Below are positions 56,664-64,000 of a stretch of 64,000 bases of DNA, one piece after another. Origin of the DNA: Cotesia glomerata (taxonomy: Eukaryota > Arthropoda > Insecta > Hymenoptera > Braconidae); contig NC_058165.1 of NCBI RefSeq assembly GCF_020080835.1, positions 8,531,771 through 8,595,770 on the forward strand, in the 5' to 3' direction. Each line of letters opens with the position of its first letter. Position 1 is the first letter of the stretch. A program made the translations under genes and the position numbers. The notes under the pieces were generated by a model. That model was not told the origin of the DNA. It made no database searches and worked only from the letters and a program-made list of their open reading frames with translations.

Positions 56664-57440
56664 CGTGAGACGATGGACTGTAGATATGAAGTTTATACGT
56701 ACGTGCTCGTGATATCTCACGACAATATGTTTTTTTAGATTAGAGAACGTGCTGTTTTAAATAACATTTTTACACAGGCAGAAATATTAGATATATAGAT
56801 TATTAATTCGTTCTAGCTATTCAATAGTTTCATTTATCAACAAATATATATTATATACAATACTTATAACAGCTGCGAAGTATTTAAGTATTGATAAAAT
56901 TTATGTCAATAGTATTAATTAAATTATGGATTTACACGGAGAAAATTTATTAGTTTTTTATAAAAATTGTTGATCACTAACTTTGAATTGTAAACAATTA
57001 AAAAAAAATTACCCTGAATAAAAAAAAAGTATTGAGACAAAGAAAAAAGTATTGAAAAGTATTAGATTGACTAGAAAACCAATACTTTTCAATACTTTTT
57101 TCTTTGTCTCAATACTTTTTTTTTATCAGGGTATGACAAATGAAAAATATTTAAAAATTTTATTTCATTTTTGTAGTTATAATTTATTAAAAGAAATTTG
57201 TTGTTTACTAATAAAACATTTTTTTTTTAAGTTTTACATTTAAAGAAATTTTAGACAGTTTTACGGGAGCGATTGGGATAGCCGTAACGTCACAAAATTT
57301 TTTACTAATGACAGTGAAATTTAAATCAGAAAAATATTATTTAGTGGCTCAATATTTAATTATGATTAATTTAAATTACCACTTAATATTTTTTATTTAC
57401 TAAATATATACAGCACATGCATTTTTATGTTATTTAGGAA

Positions 57441-57442
<2 letters not shown>
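56664..57442. other. AT-rich spacer with one hairpin element
   Basis: Apart from the hairpin at 57011-57132 no gene or repeat is recognised between the EB-type gene and the Dong-like element. Confidence 0.5.
57011..57132. mobile_element. Near-perfect hairpin MITE with ACCCTGA ends
   Basis: Two arms of about 52 bp (ACCCTGA...AGTATTGAGACAAAG and its inverse CTTTGTCTCAATACT...TCAGGGT) enclose about 17 bp. TA next to CCCTGA on each side suits a mariner-like TA target. The near-perfect pairing suggests youth. Confidence 0.75.

Positions 57443-57472
<30 letters not shown>
57443..57472. repeat. (TTA)n at the 3' end of the Dong-like element
   Basis: Ten TTA units, which read as TAA repeats in the element's orientation and follow its 3' end directly. 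Confidence 0.9.
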
Positions 57473-57473
<1 letters not shown>

Positions 57474-57566
57474 ATGCTCAGGGGGGTTGTCCCCGAAGTC
57501 CGACTCTCCGAGGGCCCAGCCTGAGCTCCATCCATTACTGCTGGACCACTCCGCACAACAAGGCGG

Positions 57567-60125
57567 TTAGCGGCCACAGCAGGCCATAGTCATTTCCCTA
57601 AGTAGACGGAGGGAACCTAATATTACAGCCTTCTGCATCCTGACAGCCAAGAACTCAGATTTTGACGTGCAAGCTGGAACTTTGTCAAGTGAGGATACAA
57701 AAGACTGTTTCATCCCTCCAAGGACGCCAACGATTAGGACGACTAGTTTGACACGGTAACCTGGGTAAAGTTTGCCAATTTCAAATAGGAGATCCTGATA
57801 TATTTTTCTTTTATGCTCTTCTTTGGCTGAGATGTTGTGTTCAGCCGGGGCCGAGAACTCAATGACATAAATGTCACGAGTGGCCTTGTCGAAGAGCACA
57901 ATATCAGGTTTGTTGTGATCGATCCGCCGGGTTGTTGCAAATGGCATGTTCCAGTAAATTTTGCAACTGTCATTCTCAACAACCTGGGGAATATCTCCTG
58001 GTAGATAAGGCAGCACTGGTGTCATATCAATACCGTAGTAATGACGAAGATAGTAGTACAGTACTCTCAGGGCAGCGTTGTGACGCTGGATATATGCACC
58101 TCTCGCCAGCACAGGACATGCCGACAAAAGGTGTATGAGCGTCTCCGGGTGTTGTTTACACATCCTACATGACGTGTCCAGAAGCTGCACCTGGAGCACC
58201 TTGTTACGGTATTCTAGAGTGTTAATGACACCATCTTGGCAGGCAAATATGAACCCTTCAGTCTCGGACATCAGGCCAGCTGACTTTAAGAAGGAAAAGG
58301 TCAGCTGGGTGGACAAGCCATGATCACGCACGTGTTTGAAGTACACGCTGTGCATGGACTTGTCCATTAGTTCGCCTAGGAGTTGTTTTTCCTCGGCGTT
58401 CCTGATGACGCTCTTAAATTCTTCCTTTCGGAGTTCCATAAGAGCGTTTATCTCTCCAAGACCAAGGGTTCTTGCTGCATATATAGCTGCCTTATACAAG
58501 AACGACCCCTTATGCGCATTTTCATGTTTATGTACGATTTGCATAAGGAAGTCATCCTCGTCTGCAGTGAAATTGACAACCTCGAATGTTAAGCCCAGGA
58601 CCAAACGATCATGCAGCCGCTCCAAACTCTGCAGACCTCTCCCACCGATGGACCGGGAGAGGTATAATCTGGCGACTGATGAATTGGGGTGCATGCTCCG
58701 ATTCATATTGATAACCTTACGGGTTTTGATGTCGAGATCTCGTAAATCCTTTCGGGCCCATTTCAGGACACCGAAAGAGTATAGTAAGACTGGGACAGCG
58801 AGCATGTTAGTGGCGGAGACTTTATTTTTGCCGGAAAGTTCGGAGGACCAAATTTTCCGGAGTCTCCTAACATACTCGCTACGGAGAGTTGCTTGGACTT
58901 CGGAGACCGCATGCATGCGGTGCTCTTCCATTCCTAGATATCTATACAACTCTCCGGCGTCTAATTGTCTTAAAACGCTCCCATCTACCAACTCGACATC
59001 ATCACCCGTAACAGAGCACTTACCCCTCGCCAGATGTACGACCGCACACTTGTCCAACCCAAAAGACATTCCGACATCCCGCGTGTACTCTGCTACGATG
59101 TTAAGGGCCGCCTGTAGATGATCTTCATCAGCACTATAAAGCTTCAGGTCATCCATATAAAGCAGATGGGTAATCGAGTATTTTCGATCACCCGGAGGCC
59201 CCACAGAGTACCCACGAGTTTTACGGAGAGCAACAGATATAGGCAGCAGTGAGATGCAAAACAGCAGAGGGCTTAAGGAATCACCTTGGAAGACCCCTCG
59301 TTTGTACTCTACAACTCCGGTTATGTGCAATGCGTTTCCACTTCCAATGTGAAAACGCGTTCGCCAGAGCTGCATTGTACGCCGAATGCATTCCACTATT
59401 TCAGGATTGACCCCCAGGCATTTGAGGAGATATAAAATCAACTCATGAGAAGTTGAGTCAAATGCCTTGCGATAGTCGATCCAGGCCATTGACAGGTTGC
59501 GTTGATAGTAGATCGCATCTTGTGTGACACATCGATCAACTATCAAGTTCTCTTTGCAACCTGACAGGCCTCTTTTGCTGCCACGCTGTTCATATATCTG
59601 TTGCCATACAGGTTCTATCTCATGCAAGATACGGTTATTCAAAATTTTTGTAAAAATTTTATAAACCGCATTCAGGCAGGTGATAGGCCTGTAATTCTTT
59701 GGGTCAGACAAGTCACCTTTTTTGGGTATCAGTACGGTTCGCCCTTCTACGAGCCAGTCTGGAATCGGTTCGTCAGCTCTAATGTAGGATGTAAATATAC
59801 GGGCCAAATGGAGGTGGGTAGAAGTAAACTTCTTCCACCAGAAGACATTAATGCCATCTGGTCCCGGGGCAGCCCAATTTCTGCTGCCATCTAGAGCTAA
59901 ACGAACTTCATTTACACTGACTGCAGGGCTCTCTTCATCAGCATTCTGTCGACGGTGTTTCCGACAAAATGCTTTGAAGTCATGCAGAGCTGGAGTGTTG
60001 GCGTTTACGTTTGGTTGATCTCCATACAACTCAGTCCAAAAGGCTTCCACCCGCTCAGGTGCTGGATAATTCCCGGTAACAACAGTCTTTGGTGTCAGAA
60101 AGCGTGAAGGGCTAGATCGAAACAA
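57567..60125 (-). pseudogene. Dong/R4 polyprotein: reverse transcriptase, zinc motif and restriction-like endonuclease
   Basis: 852 codons (frame opens upstream without ATG). The reverse transcriptase shows PGPDGINVFWWKKF (about 86-99), NYRPITCL (144), WIDYRKAFDS (motif A, 215-224), GVFQGDSLSPLLF (motif B) and LLYMDDLKLY (motif C; MDD rather than ADD, as in R4/Dong). Further on are a Cys-Cys-His-Cys motif CRMCKQHPETLIHLLSAC and a restriction-like endonuclease (NKPDIVLFD, YVIEFSAP), which makes target-primed cuts. This C-terminal endonuclease layout separates it from the two CR1/Jockey-type LINEs, which have an N-terminal AP endonuclease. No stop interrupts the 852 codons. It is a pseudogene only because the N-terminal part is in another frame. 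Confidence 0.85.
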
Positions 60126-60157
60126 CGAATTGTCGACCAGCCGTTTCAGCCTTTTCT

Positions 60158-60989
60158 CTAGTGACTTTTGGCAGTCACTAGAGCTCGCAATTTATTAAGC
60201 GACTCTTCCTTGATGACAAGAAGAGTACTTTTATTCAATGTGTGATGACGCCACCGAAGTTCAGCAGCAATGCGACGTACTCGGGGCGTGTATGCTCGTT
60301 GAGTTGTTTCGAACTCAATCACACATTGGATGCGAGAGACATGTTTCCGGGATCTGTCAATTTTGTCGCCAAGTTGTGCGATGCGCTGTCTCAACCTTGC
60401 CTCGATTAAGAGACGATGTCTCTCTCTCGGAAAAGCCGAAACTGCTGCACCATACACAACCTGGTTCACAGCGAGCAGAGTGGAATCCTCCTGGATCTGT
60501 GTAAGGAGATCTTCATTGACCGTGTCAAGTTGTTGTTGGGAGTAAGTTATCTTTTTAGATATACTTACTTGCCGTCCTATAAAGGGATTGTTGTTATCCA
60601 AGGAGGAACGGCGTCGCTCTTGGTGTAATTGCGCCGGAAAGGAAAGTCTATTAGACTGCCTTCTATCCGGCACAAGCGATCGTCTGTTACGCCGGAGATG
60701 AGCGGCATAGTTACGCAGGTGTTTCGGCGTAAAATGTGCTAGCTCCGGATGCATGTCACTCCAAAGAGTGTGCATCCGGGCTATGTAACCGATCATCCCC
60801 GGCTCGCTGCGCTGGTAACACGCCAAGAGATCGACTCGCAGTTCCTCCGTCCACTTAAAGTTAGTCCTTAAAGCGCCAGTGTCGTCATCATTTATCGGGT
60901 CCGGTGTGCTCCTCCCACCTGATAAATGGTCCTCATCCGAAAAGGACCGGTTGTGGGGAGCACTTCTGAGATTATGTCTTGTTGTAACT
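60158..60989 (-). pseudogene. N-terminal part of the Dong/R4 polyprotein
   Basis: The frame is open from about 60989 (no ATG needed in this family) to the stop at 60158. It contains FKWTEELRVDLLACYQRSEPG and MHPELAHFTPKHLRNYAAH, which resemble the N-terminal DNA-binding region of R4/Dong-type proteins. The first internal ATG is at 60826. It connects to the reverse transcriptase frame through one indel near 60180. Confidence 0.7.
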
Positions 60990-61110
60990 CAGAGTTTCAG
61001 TGCAGTGGGTAGTTGGCCCACTGCACCTGTTACGTCGTTTGCCTACAGACCTGGTGATCTGGTCTGCGTTTCCCGCGGTGCGCCACTTGGAGGCCACGTA
61101 ACAAGCCCGC

Positions 61111-61160
<50 letters not shown>
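61111..61160. repeat. (TTA)n at the 5' end of the Dong-like element
   Basis: About 17 TTA units, continuing into GTTGTTGTTA on the right. The mirror boundary of the array at 57443-57472. Confidence 0.9.
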
Positions 61161-61163
61161 GTT

Positions 61164-61989
61164 GTTGTTACGTGTGAGCCTACACCTGGTTATTTACCTG
61201 TCACGTAAACAGACCTCCGGACTAGCTCAGCGTCTCACTGAAAAATATTTAGATGTTGATAAGAGGGTGGGTCGCTCAGTGAATGAAGAATACTCGTGAA
61301 TTACGGTACTAATTGTTTATTGGGCGTCCCCAAAGCATGGGAGTTGCCCGAAATGGCCCTGAGAGTCTCTTTTACAAACTAATTCTATTTATGAAAGCAA
61401 ATCTAATCCAGTATAATAATCCATTTGATGCAATACTTTTGATTCTATAACTGAGAGAGAGAGAGATGGGACAGCAACGAGAATGAGAGTCTTAGGAGAC
61501 AATTAATCACGATGCAAGACAGCTCGGATTCGACATAGATTCGGACAGACTAAACGACTGACTGATTACAAGCGGCCGCTCCTCCTGGAGGTCCCAGGTT
61601 TATGTAACCTCGGTCGCGGATGCCGCTAAAGACCTGTATCACTGCGCGGAACTTGTATTATTCCGCGGTTGAACTCAGATTATTCCGCCCTTAGGAACTA
61701 GGTGGTTATTGTCAAGTTCCCTAGTCAGCAGAAAATGGTATCAAGGCGCCGAAAGCGGTTCCCTGTGCTAGAGTACCTGTTCGCTCGGTTCCCATGAGAA
61801 AGCGTCTCCTCAGCAACACGTGCAAGCAGCGATTCCCGGTAACCAGAGTCAGGCTAGAAATACAACGGAAATTCGGTGTCCAATTCAGGTGGGCAAGTTG
61901 GCCCATCGATTTATAGAAAATATATATAGAATATCATAATATTGACGGGAAGGTAGGCCCACCCGTCACAATTATTATTATTATTATTA

Positions 61990-61993
<4 letters not shown>
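61164..61993. other. GC-richer unassigned segment
   Basis: Much less AT-rich than the rest of the window and without a long open frame. The composition resembles TE-derived DNA such as a retroelement LTR. No terminal structure could be fixed. Confidence 0.4.

Positions 61994-62070
<77 letters not shown>
61994..62070. repeat. (TA)n microsatellite
   Basis: About 38 TA units. The next segment begins CTGTAACAGG directly after. Confidence 0.95.
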
Positions 62071-62071
<1 letters not shown>

Positions 62072-62072
62072 T

Positions 62073-64000
62073 GTAACAGGCCGCTTTTAGCGCCACCTGT
62101 TAAGACGTTTGTTTATTATTTATTTTCTTTTATGATAATTTTATTTTGAATTTAAATTTTAAAAGAAAATTTAAATTGGGCTCTTAAATTTATTTAATGT
62201 CCGTTGATTGAATTCGCCGCGACCGAGTCGCCCTCGCGTGGGAAAAAAAAAAAAATTTGACCGAAGCTCGATTGCGTTCGAAACAAAATTTATTGCGAAT
62301 AGGAATTTAATTTAGCGAATAAGTTAGTTAAGTATTGTATTATTGAGAATGGTACTACCGGCCACAAACCCGCGAAGAGCGACCAACGAGGATCAACGAC
62401 GTGGATCATCTGCAAGATTATCAACGGCGGGCGGATGTCTATCTCGGGAACGAGCAACTGTTCCAGCCAATATATCACTCAATAAACGTCGATATTGGTA
62501 AATTGGACTTGCGGCGCCATCTCTGGAGTTCAAAGCTAACGACGGACCCAGAAAGGGGAAGAGACGAGGAATGCGACATGTGCTAATTTTTCCTTCTTCC
62601 ACGTTTTCCACTTGCCACGTGCGGATGTAATTTCGATCCGGAGGATTTTTGTTGGTTATTTTTTTAATATTGTCTGATTTTGAGCTTTATTAGAACGACT
62701 ATCGTGAAATTTCTCGCGTTTGAAATCTATTGTGTTTAGCTGCGAATTTGTTTGCCAAAAATTTATTACGGCATTACGACGATAATTGGCTGTCGCCAAT
62801 TATTTATTTAATAGAAGCGATCTATTACGACGTTTTTTTTTGTTGGGTGATCGCTGGTTGACGTGTGCAAGTGACGAACAAAATCACCCCGTATCTTTGC
62901 CGAGGAGGTTCATTGTCCGAGATAGTTCGACGTGGAAGCCGAGTACGACCTGGTGTGGCCAATCGACGGACGGAATTAAGCGACGTCTTCGACCAGGGTG
63001 AGTGCCACGGGTTTCGTAAATAAATAGCTCGTGGGATTTATATTCATCAAGTAATAATTTTTTTTCATTAAATTTGTCGATGAGGAATTTCAAGGTTGTG
63101 TTGACTCAGCCAGTAACCGAGTAATCCCACGAGGTATTTCGGTACCGCCATGGTTGTTATTTTTTTTTGTGTACTGATGTATGAAAGTTACAATTAATAC
63201 TGTTATTATTATTTTTTTTAATTTCGACGTTTACTCCCGGGATAATCGACGAGGTCGATTATCCATTGATCGAGCTTCGGATTCGTGCTGAATAATTAAT
63301 TTAACTATTATTTAACTGCGGTGAATGTATTTTTGTTTATTATTATTAGTACCAAAAATTCGGCGAAATTTTAGAAAGTAAAATTTAAAAGTAGTTATGA
63401 TGAATTAGTTATTTGACTGCTATAAATTTGAATCGAGTGAATTTGTATAAATCTTTTTGTGTTAATTTACTGAACGTAACTGAATTGAGCGACAATTTAT
63501 GAACAAGTAATTTTTTTTGGGTTAGTTAAGAACAACTGACTTGAGCGACGATTTATATTTAACTATTTCAATTAATTGTTATTAATTGAATTTCAAGGAC
63601 GTTATGTTATTATTATTATTAGTATTATTTAATTAAGGGATTTCAATTAAATTAAGCGAAGATTCAATTTTTTTGGTTATTTAGTTAATCAATTGCGATT
63701 GAGTGAATTGCGGGGAGCTTTATTTTGTTGCTGTCGTTAACTGACTAAATTAACTGAGTGAGCGACGACAAAATTATTTTTTGAGATTGTTGAGTGAAAT
63801 TTGCCGGAGTATTTTGTTTTTGAAACCGTTGAAGTTTGCTTTTCGGCGAAAACTGCGTATCGACGGCGTATCGACGAGATCGTCGACGATTATTATTAAT
63901 TTTTTTTTCTCGCGTTTAATTCTTGTATTTTGTTAATTTTGAACAACTATTTGAATTTATTGTCAATAAATTGATAATTTATTTTTTGTTAATTTAATTG
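62073..64000 (+). other. Unassigned segment, possible start of an LTR retroelement
   Basis: Begins TGTAACAGG directly after (TA)n, the same first nine bases as the LTR of the 24705-32229 element read in its own direction. The rest is not similar. It contains GC-rich patches, a 50-codon frame at 62348 starting MVLPATNPRR and a donor-like AGG/GTGAGT near 62998. No second LTR or PBS is visible before the window ends, so this could equally be the promoter and first exon of a host gene. Confidence 0.25.

Larger units (their letters stand above)
57473..61110 (-). mobile_element. Dong/R4-clade non-LTR retrotransposon in a TAA repeat
   Basis: About 3.6 kb on the minus strand from GCGGGCTTG (5') to CCCTGAGCATT (3'), bracketed by (TTA)n arrays, which are TAA repeats in its own direction. 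Dong of Bombyx is known to insert in TAA repeats. One long protein is encoded, broken by a single apparent frameshift near 60180. GC content is far above the surroundings. Confidence 0.88.

Overview
The window is eukaryotic nuclear DNA, very AT-rich and full of microsatellites and transposable elements (TEs). Compact introns, arthropod-type retroelements and the protein sequences point to an insect, and a hymenopteran (parasitoid-wasp-like) genome is my best inference. Nothing in the window fixes the species.

Three host genes can be rebuilt exon by exon. (1) BCKDHB, the mitochondrial branched-chain 2-oxoacid dehydrogenase E1-beta subunit, lies on the minus strand at 18670-23674 (8 exons, 369 codons). 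(2) Cep290, a giant coiled-coil ciliary transition-zone protein, lies on the plus strand at 44303-55906 (8 exons, 1964 codons). (3) A secreted cysteine-rich EB-type protein lies on the minus strand at 55957-56602 (3 exons, 163 codons) and converges on Cep290 with 50 bp between the stop codons. A fourth, single-CDS gene at 34573-36096 (minus) is derived from a hAT transposase. It keeps an N-terminal zinc finger, has a plausible 5'UTR intron and has lost an expected acidic residue. A lone candidate first exon lies at 11779-12006 (minus).

Most of the rest is TEs, many nested. Left part: a CR1/Jockey-like LINE (6978-10800) sits between two (ATT)n arrays and is split inside its reverse transcriptase by an 864-bp solo-LTR-like insertion. 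Middle: a LINE RNase H fragment (24272-24704 and 32230-32812) is split by a 7.5-kb Gypsy-like LTR retrotransposon on the minus strand (LTRs 24705-26670 and 30261-32229). That element carries gag and protease but has no room for reverse transcriptase or integrase. Further right: a second LINE (37661-40702) follows a roughly 165-bp tandem array. A composite tRNA-like/5S-like SINE lies at 40836-41345, and an inverted-repeat element filled with a 92-bp minisatellite lies at 41993-43793. Cep290 intron 3 holds a Helitron-like element inserted into a MITE-like repeat. Right end: a Dong/R4-type LINE (57473-61110, minus) lies exactly between two (TTA)n arrays, the known target of Dong. The last 2.8 kb is GC-richer and probably TE-derived, but I could not assign it.

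A composite interspersed repeat recurs at least six times, including in introns of BCKDHB and Cep290. It consists of hairpin arms reading 'gatagaaggatt...' joined to a tRNA-like segment with a B-box. There is no operon-like organisation. The clearest gene-gene relation is the convergent Cep290/EB pair with overlapping 3' ends.
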